Below the pieces are notes generated by a model, which saw nothing but the letters and a program-made list of their open reading frames with translations, had not been told where the DNA came from and did not search any database. A stretch of 64,000 nucleotides of DNA. Origin: Neophaeococcomyces mojaviensis (lineage: Eukaryota > Ascomycota > Eurotiomycetes > Chaetothyriales). Location: positions 1 to 64,000 of the forward strand of contig JAPDRQ010000011.1 of the NCBI GenBank assembly GCA_030247915.1, in the 5' to 3' direction. The number at the start of each line of letters is the position of its first letter. The stretch's first letter is position 1. A program made the position numbers and the translations under genes. Below, piece by piece: positions 42,151 through 53,424 of the stretch.

Positions 42151-43209
42151 ATGGCACCGCATACTCACATTCCTGCACCACGAAACACCATTGAAACATA
42201 TTCAGCAAGACCTGAGCGAGAGCCGCCGCGAAACGACAAAGGCGAGATCGTTTGTCAGCATCCTGCTTGCAGCGACAAGAACGAGATTTTCCGACGGCCT
42301 TGCGAATGGAACAAACATATGGACAAGCATGAACGTCCCTATAAATGCAGTGAACCAACGTGTGAGCAGAATCCTGGATTTACCTACAGCGGAGGCCTCC
42401 TGAGGCATATGCGCGAAGTCCACAAGAAGGGAGTTGGACCCGCAAGAAGACCACTCTACTGTCCACATGCAAATTGCATTAGAAGCACAGGCGAAGGGTT
42501 TACTCGACGCGAGAACTTGGAGGAGCATCTACGACGAAGGCACTCTTATACAGGTCACTACTCTCCGCCTCCAGAATCGCATCCTTCAAATAATGAAGAA
42601 TCGCCAGATCAACCCCGAAAACGGCGTAAGACTGTAGACCCAGAATCTCCGGACGGCGAGCAGATCAACCAGCACTCCCAGTATCCTCCATTGTCAGACT
42701 CTCGAAGGGAGTCGGTACGAAGTGAACTCCAGACCATGATTGAGGAGCAACCATACGCAAATGGCAGCGACAGTGAGCTCACTCGAGATGAGGCGATTAG
42801 GCAGCTGACTCTCGCGCGACAACACATCGTACAACAGCAGGAGTTGATCAGGCGACAGGACGAGCAGATACGCCGCCTAGATGGCATTGTGAAGAATCTG
42901 CCGCCTGGCGCGAACTACTCGACACGACCTCCAGAGAGAAGTTTCACTGCACCAGCGGGCTCAAGTTCGTCTCTACCTGCATTTCTACAACAGTCTGACC
43001 AGAGTCGAGTTGATGAAACTGCTCCAAATCCACAAACTAATGGAAGTGCACATGTCACCGGAAGTCCAGAAGAGGTAACCGTTGTTGATCCTCAACAACA
43101 AACATCCGACAAGGAGGTTCAAGTGACAGGCAACGGCAACGAGCCTTCTCGGCGAATTGAAATAGCCAGAGATCTTGTCTCTGAGAGGCTAGCTTCCAAA
43201 GCCACCTAA
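42151..43209 (+). CDS. C2H2 zinc-finger protein
   Basis: A single-exon product of 352 residues with context ACAAGATGG. Three C2H2-type fingers occupy about 34-132: finger 1 has CQHPAC and HMDKH, finger 2 has CSEPTC and HMREVH with ten residues of extra loop, and finger 3 has CPHANC and HLRRRH. Residues 145-210 are Pro/Ser-rich with KRRKT (nuclear signal). A probable coiled coil spans about 208-250 (ELTRDEAIRQLTLARQHIVQ, then QEELIRRQDEQIRRL-like repeats), suggesting dimerisation. The rest is disordered. This is probably a DNA-binding regulator; its targets are unknown. Confidence 0.88.
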   Translation: MAPHTHIPAPRNTIETYSARPEREPPRNDKGEIVCQHPACSDKNEIFRRPCEWNKHMDKHERPYKCSEPTCEQNPGFTYSGGLLRHMREVHKKGVGPARRPLYCPHANCIRSTGEGFTRRENLEEHLRRRHSYTGHYSPPPESHPSNNEESPDQPRKRRKTVDPESPDGEQINQHSQYPPLSDSRRESVRSELQTMIEEQPYANGSDSELTRDEAIRQLTLARQHIVQQQELIRRQDEQIRRLDGIVKNLPPGANYSTRPPERSFTAPAGSSSSLPAFLQQSDQSRVDETAPNPQTNGSAHVTGSPEEVTVVDPQQQTSDKEVQVTGNGNEPSRRIEIARDLVSERLASKAT

Positions 43210-46200
43210 GCAGGCAGCGCAAGTAGCGCAGGCAGCCAGCGAGATGATGGGCCATGAACTGCAACATCATATGTCAAAATCGCCATCTCGGGCTCCCCGA
43301 TGGAGCAGCGGCATATTGCTTCATTTATTATCGAGATGCTATCCAATGGCTTAATGATTACCAGTTCATGGAGATTTGCCACTCGGAGACAGCTGAAGCT
43401 TCTGGAATAGTTCAGAAGAGTGTACTTCACGCGATCGTTTGTTTCACGGTGCATGTGCTACACATATCCATACAACTCTTAAGCACTTTTGTGGATCATA
43501 TCATGATCATTACGTTATTTATGTGCTCGCATCGGAACAGTTAGTACTCTCTGCTCAGTTTATTGGTTGAAGAACAGTGGAGGCAAGAGAGAGGCGAACC
43601 CAGTCAGTTTCAGCAATATTCCTTGCGACGTTAAAGAACTTTCCGATGCTTGCTTAATACCAGCTACAAGCCGATACGTACACAAGAAATTGTGACGGCT
43701 TTGTAGAAATATGTGCATACGTTTACTGGCAAAAAAAGAGGTGTGCTTGAGCTCCATCACATACGTGTGTTGTGCGATTCGATTGACAGAAGCAAACTTT
43801 GGAACACCCCAAGCTGTTTTCCAGAGGACACAAGGCATGTATGGCTCGCATCCAGAAAGCTTGTTGGCAAGGTTGTCACTGATGGGTCTCAATGGTGGAG
43901 GTTATTACATGCATTGGCAATGTCTATTGGGCCCCTGCTGGTATTGTTCACACACTCGCTTATACAATCTTTCTTTTGTTTGACTCCTACCGGATAGTAT
44001 GTTGAGGAAATTGAATTTGCTATTGTTGTTCTAACTGAAGCTCAGTTATACATATGATACCCCAAGGCGATTACAGTAGGCTGCACGGCTTATTGCTAGG
44101 ATAGGGCTTTCTCATGAAACATGTATTCTATTGCACTCTACTTAATGTCTAAATCTACGAAGATGCTTGCTAGCACACCCAGTTTCTGTTTCATTCTGTT
44201 AACACGCTGCTCAACAGCACCAGCGTCCTAGTGAACACAGCTGACATTCATAGGTACACTCCTTGGTTGAGAAACACGCTGTTATTGAGCGATTTCCAAG
44301 CACACCTTAGAAACATTCATAACATTTATCACTAACAACACACTGCAACCTTACGTCTCGCACCATAACACTTTTGTTCCTTATGCATACTGGCTGACAA
44401 TCGCCCCAATAGTCTGCAAAGCGGCGGCAATGTCGTGACATGGAACACCTACCTTTTCCAGAAGTCCCGTCACTTTTCATGTTTCAGAGATTTCATTCTG
44501 ACCAGTCACTCTCCTTTCCCGAAACGGCAATCACTGACCTTGGATGCCTCGAATCTTGGATTCCTGCAGGATCGGGCATCAATCAGCCTGTGCCACTTGG
44601 TTTGGGGGCCCAATGTGAGACCTAAGGCACCATTATCGTTGCGAATCCAACATCACATCACATTGCATTATTACTTTTCGAAACACTGACAGTGCAAGGT
44701 CGCATCATGGCTTGGGCGTCGGCGAACGTCACAGCACGTACCACTAGGTATCCCCCTTCACGCGGGCCTGTGCACCAGAGCATTCTTGATACGCAATATG
44801 TCGAGCATCACGTCAAGTGACACCCCCTTCTTCGTGCGTACGGGACGCGCACACCATTCGTTATCGGTGCTGTTACTGTATAGTACGTATCGTCTCCCAT
44901 TGATCGTCGATGTTGACTCTCGGTCTCGGCCCCGGACTTGAACTCTCTCTCCAGGAACATCCCGCCCCGGGTGTCCATTGATGGTCGATCGTAACTGATT
45001 GAAGGTGAGTAGTAATTAGTGCGTGGCTATGCTACACATCTATACCCATCTTTCCGCTGTTTTTACACGTCTGGAATGCTCTAGCTTCACGCTATTCGGC
45101 TTGGTCGGATCCTGACTCAAGATCCATCACGAGAGACATCATGTCAAATACGTACACATTCTTGGGCTTACGAATGGTTTCATTCTGCTATTTCGCGCTG
45201 CATACTGCGACGCATGTTGCTCCAGTGCCTTACGTTACGTTAACGAGATCCATGGTCTTTCTAAAACAGGTGTCTCAAATAGGTAAGTGCGTGGCGGTGC
45301 TCTAACGATTCCGAGGTAAGTGTCCTTCACCATTAGAGTATCCGCGGATCCCAGGTTCAAATGGACATGTTGATCTACTCGCTATCATCGAATTACGGTA
45401 GTTGTGTGACATATACGCCTTGTCTTGGTTGCCTTCCAATTGTTTATCCATGCCTTGGCATTTGATTGGCATGGCGAAGGTGATAATGCAGATCTCGTGC
45501 TTGGTTTTCTGAAATGGGACATTCTGATTTACGCGTTCGTGTTGCCAATGGTCTGGTGCTTGAGGCGTTGCCAGTCGAACCTTGCGAATGTTGATGCCTT
45601 CCAAGAAGTACTAAACGCCATCACAGTGGCTTTGAATGCAGGGTGCGAATTCTCTTACGCGAAATGCTTGACACCGCAGATGCGTGTAGTGGTCTGTAAA
45701 CCAGATTTGTTCCCAGTCAAGCCACCTAAGAGGACAACAGCTTTTTTCCAGTCAGCCACATGATGGGCGCTGGCATTGTGAACATACCCCAGCTGAAGTA
45801 CAATCCAACGTACAACTTGTGAAAACAGGACGGCCTGTATGGCCTCAACATAATTTTACACATCTGAGTGTCGGAACTTTTTCAGCTAGCCCGCAAGGTA
45901 AAATCGCTGGCGGGATTTGGCTCAAATTGGCAAGGTAATTTCTCAGGGTATGCCATGGTAAGCTTACCATGCTCATCCCGACAAATGTCAGCTTTGCAAG
46001 ACCACGTCGACATTTCATTCGACCAGTACCGGAAAAGCATGTTATTGCTTGGGGATGATGCCGTTTCAAGACTATGCTGCGGCGTCAATTCGGCAGGTGT
46101 CAAATGTGCAATGCGTGGGCACCTCCACAGATTAAGCTCGGAATGGTATGCGTTGAATTCAAAACAAATGGCCGCAAACACATCTCGATACAGTAGAGTT

Positions 46201-47382
46201 GAACCTTGCTCAGCGGGGCTGTAAGCGGTGCTGCTCTTACCCCTTTCGTTTTAGGTCGCCGCAGGTAGGAGAACGAGCTTACCGCGGTGCGCTGATCTCT
46301 AATCATCCCAATCTCAAATTATCTATCCGTGCACTTCAGCTAAGGAAAAGAGTGCACAAATCCGAGATACCGGAAAAATCACTGCAAAGAATTCATCGTC
46401 GCCTCGGTCAGAGGATAATTGTGGAAGAACTTTAACGTCAAAGGTCGTAATGAGGTTAGGGGCTACAGTAGGCTGTGGCAAGCCGACGTCATCCACCAGA
46501 GGTTTTTGAGTTTGGTTTCGGCCTGAGGAAACAGCGTGGTTAGACAAATCGACGGCTCATGCAGGGATAGAGATGCCTTGCCACCTGAAAATAGGCACAT
46601 GTCTACACCAGCTGAAATGTGTTCTAGACTGTCGACTGGCCTCCCTCAACCAGAAGTACAAAGAAACCTCGCTTTCATGTTTAGTGATCATGTTAACTCT
46701 CTGCGAACAGGAATCTTGTTCTCACGACTTGCGCACCAAGCAAGAAGCCACAGAATATTACGTGTTGACAATCTCGGCAACCGCTTGGTTGGTTTTTCGG
46801 ACTCGCTTGGCGCGAACGGTTTTGCTTATTTCCGAATGCACACAAGACATTAGTGCAAAATCACGTGCGTTCCACGCCAGTAAGTGACTATCGGAAAACA
46901 CCTGAGGCCTCACGTGGCAACACAATATTGCCCCAGCGGAATTCTTTTCTTTTGCCTCTCACGCGCCACAAGAAGAAAACAATTTCCTGCGTTGCTGTTT
47001 GAGGTAAAGAGCGCTAGCAAAGACAGGCAAGCAGTATGGATTGCGTGATGCTTGGAACGCAGGGTTCATACGTGCGCACAGACTTTGACACCCATGAGCA
47101 AAAATGAAGGTTTTTTGGTGTGTGGTACTACCACTGGATACACCGCGAGCGCTGAACATCCAATGAAATGGTAAAGAACATTGCTGCCTGTTTTGTAGTG
47201 TGCCACGTTGAATCGAATGTTGCGTGTGACCTCCTCTGAACATGTGATCAAGCAACCACCTCGGCGTTAGTTCTGAACCTTGAGTGTTGTACGTGAGTCA
47301 CGAGCATGTTCTTGTCCTCAATGACTATGCGAGCATCTGTTTGACAGACACAAAAATGCTACAGACAAGTGACAACACCCTA
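43210..47382. other. 4.2-kb gene-poor region
   Basis: This is the longest non-coding stretch in the window. All frames are short and lack family motifs. At 44700-45010 the base composition becomes GC-richer, with CATTGAT[C/G]GTCGAT near 44900 and again near 44980 as a weak direct repeat. GGTTCAAATGG near 45352 resembles a tRNA B box but lacks a pairing T stem. No transposon ends or ORFs are seen. Confidence 0.45.
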
Positions 47383-48684
47383 TCAAGAGCTTTCTGCTGG
47401 AGGCTCGATAGATACAGGGATGGCTTGTTTGGACCATATACCTGTGCCATTGTAAATCCAAGAAGTGGCTAATATGTCGGAGATGGTGTCTTCGACAGAG
47501 TCCCAGACCCCAGTCATTTTGAAGTCATCCACGACGAACGTTCGTAGCTGAGCTTCAGCACCCATGGACCGAACTGTGTGGGCAGCCAATTGATATGACG
47601 TGCTGAGCCTAAACAAGAAATGTGAGTTCAGCTTCCACTGAAGAGCGTTTTCTGTAAAGTACGCTAGATGGACTTACTCGGTCCAAGGATCATTCAAATC
47701 GATGTGATAGTTCGCAGCCTTTATCTCGTCTTCGAGGATTGTGCTACTGGGCTCAGGACCCAATTTCATGAAGAGCTTTTTGAGTCTTTTCATTCGTCGA
47801 ATGCATTTGAGAATGTCATCAACATGGTTGTAGAATGGGAAGATAGCGATAAATGAAAATTCTACTAGACCTTCGAGTAGCTGTTGAGTTGGATGGAGTG
47901 GCATTCGATCAATGTCTAAGTTGCCCCCAAGGGACGTTGGCGGGAGCGATGCCAGCTGAAACTGTAGATCCGCCATGATCGACGGCGGCTTCTTCAGAAA
48001 GTACTCGTAGCTAGAATAAGCCGAAAGACTACTGCCCTCATTCACCCTTAAGATGTGCCAAGGTCTGGCAACAAACAAGCTTGGCATACTGTTGTATGAG
48101 ATGCGCTGGTGTGCAGTTTCTAGGGTCTGGTGAAGCTCAAGATATTGATATTGAATATTAAAAGCCCAGATATCATTCATGTTCATATTAATCTTGGCGA
48201 TCTCGGCGAAGATGTGTGGAGCACATGCTATGGTGAAACATGTTGCAGGTATTTCGTTCAGTAAGCGGCACCACCAAGCTGGATGTATGTGGTTGCACGG
48301 ACCTTGTAAGTGAGCAACAATACTGATGACGCTGTCGGTCAGTTGGGTTTGTCGAATAAACGCGAGAAATGGACTCAAATGGTAGGGGTCGAGGCGAACA
48401 TGACGAAAGAGTAATGGCAGGGTGAGCGAGCGAAGGCGATGAGAGAGTGTCGAGAAGTTCTTGAGCGGATGTTCTTGACAGATTGTCCAAGAGGATGCTG
48501 GGTGTTCAACAAAGCTGTTCTCGGAGGGGCGATTGCTATCGAGAAAGGTCAAGACATGCCCGAGCAGCTCATTCGGCAAATCCAGGAGTTTCAATGACCG
48601 CGTTGTTGGTAAACCGGCTCGGTAAGGATTGCTGGTACGGATAGGCAGGTACATTTCGTCCTCTACTTCTCGATGTCGGGCCAT
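47383..48684 (-). CDS. F-box-like orphan protein
   Basis: Exons 47678-48684 and 47383-47608 flank a 69-nt intron (GTAAGTCCAT...TTGTTTAG), giving 410 residues. Residues 29-45 read SLKLLDLPNELLGHVLTFLD, an F-box-like opening. A helical region follows (FSTLSHRLRSLTLPLLFRHV; HLSPFLAFIRQTQLTDSVIS) of leucine-rich repeat type, as in fungal F-box proteins. Exon 2 continues as LSTSYQLAAHTVRSMGAEAQ and ends PPAESS. The join is frame-exact, and the donor and acceptor are strong. It may serve as another adaptor for CUL1. No close function is known to me. Confidence 0.8.
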
Positions 48685-49678
48685 ACAGGATCTGATTAAG
48701 AAAGCCGCAACCCAAATTCTTCATATACGTTCTCAGAAAGGATCAAGCAATAGCAGCGACTACCATAACAGTAGGAAGACTAGCAATTACAAAACAATGG
48801 AATATGTTGTCGAAGGCATCTCTTCGCTAAACTTGGTTATGGGTTTCACATTGTACCAATCATGAAGGCTCAAAAGCGGAGTGGTCGCAGTGCACTCACT
48901 AGGTCAAATGATCACCCGTATCAATCAAGTCTGTGGTCAGGCCTCCCACCTCCTTTTTGCCTTTTTGCTGTCTTAGACATCGATAACAAAAAAAAGGCAA
49001 GGGCTGAAGACTATAGGAAGTTGCAACACGCGCCAATCTACGTTTGTGGAATTACTCAGAGACTGCAGAAGGATGGGACAGCGGTTGACACGGGGTCGAG
49101 GTTGAGGTTTTTGAAAAGGGCAGCAGACGGATTTTTGCTTTGTAAATGCATTGTCGATATATCGGTTGCACTTCTTGATTATGATTCCTGAGTGTGGAAA
49201 GCCAAAGTTCGTCAGGCGAAACAGCTGGAACAATAAGCTCAAAGCATTGGAGAGTATCTGGAAAGCGCCTGGCCAGCAAGGCTATTTAGACACCTTGCCC
49301 GAATCTGGGTTGGAAGAGGAAAACCATACTAGGGTTTTGAACTAGAGGTCCTTTTGTTGTAAGCTACGTCGTAGAAGAAGCATTGTTATGGAGGATGATA
49401 TGTTACCCGACCATATGTCCTCGAGACCTTTGGATTAGGCTGTCGGTTAACTTGCCGTTCTTAATAACATTTGATGCGCATGCTCATGCCTCCTCCGCTT
49501 CACCCACCACAGAGACAGAGCTCTAGAATAGTGGTTAGCATCAGCTCGGGCGGAGAAGTCATCTTGAAGTTTAACGCGGTCTTTGCAGGAGTCACTGGTC
49601 GGGAGATACGACCAGACAAAATACAAAAGCACGATGTATCGGTAGCAGTCAGCGAATCACCACTCCCCAAATCTCGTT
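48685..49678. other. Divergent intergenic region
   Basis: About 1 kb separates the F-box-like gene from IMP2, which are transcribed apart. It contains the two promoters. I see no other feature. Confidence 0.5.
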
Positions 49679-51106
49679 ATGCCTCCAGCTTCACGAGGAT
49701 GGCATCACCTTCGTCGCCCTCTACCTTTAGTTCGGCCCACGACCGGCCGGCAAATCTCTATTCAAAAGCCTAGAGACAAGCGCTCGTTTCCCGACCGGGC
49801 CAAAGAACGCGACAGAATAAATGTTTACAACAAGTCGAAAGCCGCGCGTGATTCCAAGGTCGAGTCCAACTCTTCCGCCAAGTCAGAACCTTCCAAGCAC
49901 GATAGGCCCGGTCTTTGGCAACGTCTCATGCCTACCTTCCTCCGCTCCCACCCTGCTCTCCGCAGCTGGGTCTTTGGCTTCGCCGTCACCCTTCCCATAG
50001 CCACGTTTCTCTTCACCCACTCGCCGTTGACATGGTACACTGTCTCCGGGCCTAGTATGCGGCCCACGCTGAACCCTGACTGCGAATCCGACAACGATGC
50101 TCTATACAATCCTACACGAGTGATTGTGTCAAAATGGTCACCGAATGCACGACAGGAGATGGCGCGAAGCTCATCCAGAACCGGTGATATGTACACAGGG
50201 CGATATAGAAGGGGTGACATTATCGTTTACTGGACACCACATGATCCGGAAAAGATTGGTGTGAAGAGAGTGGTTGCTGTATCGGGGGATAGCGTGCAGC
50301 CGCTGAAGGGATACAATGGGCAGGATGACCCTGAGCCGGTGATTGTGCCGTTTAATCACTTATGGATTGAGGGGGATGTGAACGATAGACGGAAAAGTGT
50401 CGACTCGAATTACTTTGGGCCGATATCAGAGGCATTGGTCAAAGGAAGGGTAACTGCTCTATGGTCGCCTTGGTGGAATGTTTTTGGTGTCAGAAGGGTG
50501 GATGGAGGGAAGAATGGTTGGCCAGCACGCAACCAAGGACGTGTTATGGAGGGTGCGGTGCATGAAGCAAGTGTGAATCCGGATGTTTTGAGTCAAAAGA
50601 AGTCATTCGAAAGGGGACAGAAGGCGGAAGCAATGCTACAGTATCTACAAGAGCGGCCGGACGAGTTTTTACGTAAATGGGAACAGGAGACTGACTCTGG
50701 GCTGAAATTTAGGAAAGAGATGAAGAAGCTGAGTATTGCGGCGTATGATGTTGCAAGGGGTCATGAGGATCAGGAGACGAGAGCACGAGCTCAGCAACTT
50801 TTGCTGGAGATCCAGCGAATTGTGGGGAGTAAGGCCTTGAATAGCGTTGCTACAAGTGCAGATGTTGCTCAGGGTAAGGTCAAAAGGAAGCGGTGGGAAC
50901 CTCCAAAACCTGAAGATGCCAGTGAGGGAGAGGATTGCTTTGCTGAACTAATGGCGCTTGAGAACGAGGGAGCGAAGGATACGAAACCTGCAAGTGCTGC
51001 GCTGAAGAAGGTACTCGAGCAGAAAAGGCAAATCGCAGCTGCTGTGGACAAAGAGTACGAAGAACTCGACAAGGCTAAACTGCAGAGGTCAGGGTTTGCA
51101 GAGTGA
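49679..51106 (+). CDS. IMP2: Mitochondrial inner membrane protease subunit 2-like, extended
   Basis: A single-exon frame of 475 residues. Residues 1-75 are Arg-rich with no acids at the start, fitting a mitochondrial presequence. A membrane segment (WVFGFAVTLPIATFLFTHSP) precedes the S26 peptidase domain. Nucleophile Ser 126 lies in VSGPSMRPTLNP, and the general base Lys 196 in GVKRVVAVSGD. Box E-like VNDRRKSVDSNYFGPISEAL follows, and ALWSPWW is typical of Imp2. This enzyme removes sorting sequences from intermembrane-space proteins. Residues about 285-475 form an extra charged, coiled-coil-like domain (ERPDEFLRKWEQETDSGLKF; ALKKVLEQKRQIAAAVDKEY) not present in yeast Imp2 (about 177 residues). 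No stop or splice signal was found that would separate it. Confidence 0.88.
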   Translation: MPPASRGWHHLRRPLPLVRPTTGRQISIQKPRDKRSFPDRAKERDRINVYNKSKAARDSKVESNSSAKSEPSKHDRPGLWQRLMPTFLRSHPALRSWVFGFAVTLPIATFLFTHSPLTWYTVSGPSMRPTLNPDCESDNDALYNPTRVIVSKWSPNARQEMARSSSRTGDMYTGRYRRGDIIVYWTPHDPEKIGVKRVVAVSGDSVQPLKGYNGQDDPEPVIVPFNHLWIEGDVNDRRKSVDSNYFGPISEALVKGRVTALWSPWWNVFGVRRVDGGKNGWPARNQGRVMEGAVHEASVNPDVLSQKKSFERGQKAEAMLQYLQERPDEFLRKWEQETDSGLKFRKEMKKLSIAAYDVARGHEDQETRARAQQLLLEIQRIVGSKALNSVATSADVAQGKVKRKRWEPPKPEDASEGEDCFAELMALENEGAKDTKPASAALKKVLEQKRQIAAAVDKEYEELDKAKLQRSGFAE

Positions 51107-52235
51107 AGAGATAGACACAAGCCGTGAATCATGGCAGGGCTTGACCAAGGAAGACGAGCGCAACAGCATTTAACTACCCGAAGTGAATGTCCTGACCGGC
51201 TTCTATGCAGAACCAACAATGAGAACACAGAAATGAGTTCAGCTCGACTTCTGAAACTAGGACTCGAACAAATGGCAGAAATCTGGACTACAAATTAAGA
51301 AGAGACTGTTCCTCAAAGCCTGTTGGTGCTGCACGATAATTGAAATTATCTTTGCTGGACTGCGGCATACAGACCTTGCTTTGTATGCTTGGTATTCCTC
51401 TATTCCTCCTTTTGAATCAATGATCCAACTGGACCATTCCATTGACCCATATGTCTGCAACAACTCTGTCGGTGGGTGTTTTCCGGAGAAAGTTTCATGT
51501 CTGTTATACGGATGGTTGTGCAAGGCCTTCATGAAACAGATTCGACAGTTCGGAATCAATCTTCGACTATGAGAGTTCATACCGGGATGATACTTATCAA
51601 GTGAGGGTAGCAGGTGATTGCTTCTTTTGATATGCTGTCTCATGAAGAAACTGCATATACATTGCAGACTTTGCCATTTTCCAACACACTCGCCTAACAT
51701 GTCTTAGGCAGCGTGCATTGGCTCGCCAATGGCACTCACAGACGACTGTGGCTAAACTGTGAAACTCAGCAACATCCACTGCCCTGACCACTAGCAACCA
51801 TTTTGGGATGAAAGCGGCTTTCCATATCCATACACCAACATGCAACTCACAACGTTATCCACTGAGAACGCTGACTGGCTTGACTCTAAGCCACGCTCAG
51901 AGTGATGCCATGGTCGCCACCGTTTTTCGTGGCTGATGAATGAAGAGAGCACGCCAGAGACTCGATTCCGTCTGTTGAGCCGAATGAGTTTCGCCTCGAC
52001 AAGCACGAGTCTGACGGACTGCTTTGAGCTTCTAAGCTCCAGAAAACAAAATTAGCCGAGAGACTAGCATAGACCAGGCGGGAATGGAAGTCACACTGGT
52101 AGAATCTGCACATTCTACGAATCAAACCATAGAATCTAATGCAAAGCTTTTCTGTTGCTAATACTGATCAACTCTATCATGTCTTCATCATGCTTGCTTA
52201 ACCACAACGCCTTTGGAAGGTCATGCCCTGATCAC
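51107..52235. other. Intergenic region
   Basis: 1.1 kb between the convergent IMP2-like and GLTP genes. One 147-codon open frame on the minus strand (51257-51700) lacks family motifs and probably is chance. I see no RNA gene. Confidence 0.45.
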
Positions 52236-52936
52236 CTACCACTTCGCCTCGCTGCTGGCCAAGAAAGTCTTCAAAGTAGTGATTCTCTCTTCCAACGCGG
52301 CCAACCACTTCTCCAACTCCCCATACAACGACTCAGCACTCGCGCCGTCACCTAACATCTTCGCATACATATCCTTTCGATATGGGGTCGCACTCATGGC
52401 GGCACTGAAGATCGGCTTGACCATGAAACTATGGTGCGGGGCTAAGGTGTTCTTGTACGCATCTCTGAAGCTATCCGCCAGCTCCTTCTTTGGTTTAACC
52501 TCATTGACGGCGATGCCAGCGTTGTTGGTGAGGTCGGCACGGAGGGCTTGGGCGGTGAAGTCGAGGCCGCGGACGAGCCAAAGGAGGCCTTCAGTGGCTT
52601 TATGGGATTTGGAGGCGAGCTCAGATTTGCAGAGGGATTGGAGGTTTTCTGATGTACCTGGGGAGGCTAGCTGGCGCTCACGGACTTTCTTGACATTGCC
52701 GAGCATGTCATTCTTGACGGGGGTGAAGGCTACGCTGCCGAGAAGGTCTGTCACAGTCAACCATATACCCTTGATCATGACCAGTGTTTCGACTCGCCGA
52801 ATAGAGTGGTGGTTGCCTCTGAAGCCTCAAGGAAACTCGAGGTGTCAATGCCCTGGTCTGAACCGATAGGAACATCGGTGAAGGACTTCTTGAGTGTATC
52901 GAACCAGGTCTTGCCTGCTGGGATGGAGACTGCCAT
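52236..52936 (-). CDS. Glycolipid transfer protein, HET-C2 type
   Basis: Exons 52798-52936 and 52236-52747 flank a 50-nt intron that begins GC (GCGAGTCGAA...TGACAG), giving 216 residues. Frame-exact joining yields TTLFDLLGSVAFTPVKNDML, the family block. Glycolipid ligands are all present: Asp 60, Asn 64 and Lys 67 in VKNDMLGNVKKV, Trp 103 in EGLLWLVRGLDF, and His 152 in LAPHHSFMVKPIF. Members move glucosylceramide-type lipids between membranes; HET-C2 of Podospora takes part in heterokaryon incompatibility and ascospore maturation. The length matches HET-C2 (about 208). No GT donor in the right phase exists nearby, so the GC-AG intron is the simplest model. Confidence 0.93.
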
Positions 52937-53424
52937 ATTTAATAAGGTACTTCAACGGTCGATTGAAACTTCAAATCAATTTCGTATTACACAGCGTGCG
53001 TGGTCTCGAGTTTGAGAAAGTGTGTGAGGGGTGTTCTTTGATATGTGATGCCCCACAACTTGCGGTCAAACAAAAGCAGATCGCTGGCAGGTCAGGGATC
53101 AAGGGTATTGCCGGAGAACTAGGCTGTTTTGAGCACTGTGAAGCTGCTGCCTTCCAGGCATTGGCCTCGCCTAAATTCGACTACGCAAGCCCCAGGCGTC
53201 ATAGCCAGAACTTTGAGCACCACAACCTTGCACACACGGGTGCTGATCCTAATGCGTAATTTGCACCTTCTTGTTGACTGCCTATGAGTTTCGCGGCTCT
53301 TTGACACTATCCACCTACGATGTCGAACCGGCTGGATGATAACACGAGCAACAACCAGCATGGACCGATGCTGACGGCAATCTAGAGCACATAATGAGCT
53401 ACTTCCTCCACACTCAAAGAAGCC
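52937..53424. promoter_or_regulatory. Divergent promoter region of GLTP and SPO71-like genes
   Basis: About 490 bp lies between divergent ATGs. It holds both promoters. I see no gene or repeat. Confidence 0.5.

Noticed and set aside
45300..45370. tRNA-like element with GGTTCAAATGG and neighbouring TCTAACGATTCCGAGG
   Set aside because: The T loop lacks a pairing T stem (the base after TTCAAAT is G, not C) and no acceptor stem or anticodon arm can be drawn.
45425..45763. 112-codon plus-strand frame in the gene-poor region
   Set aside because: No signature, weak start context and no supporting splice sites; kept as non-coding.
51257..51700. 147-codon minus-strand open frame
   Set aside because: Its composition is not protein-like, it has no motif, and it lies in a convergent intergenic region; probably chance.
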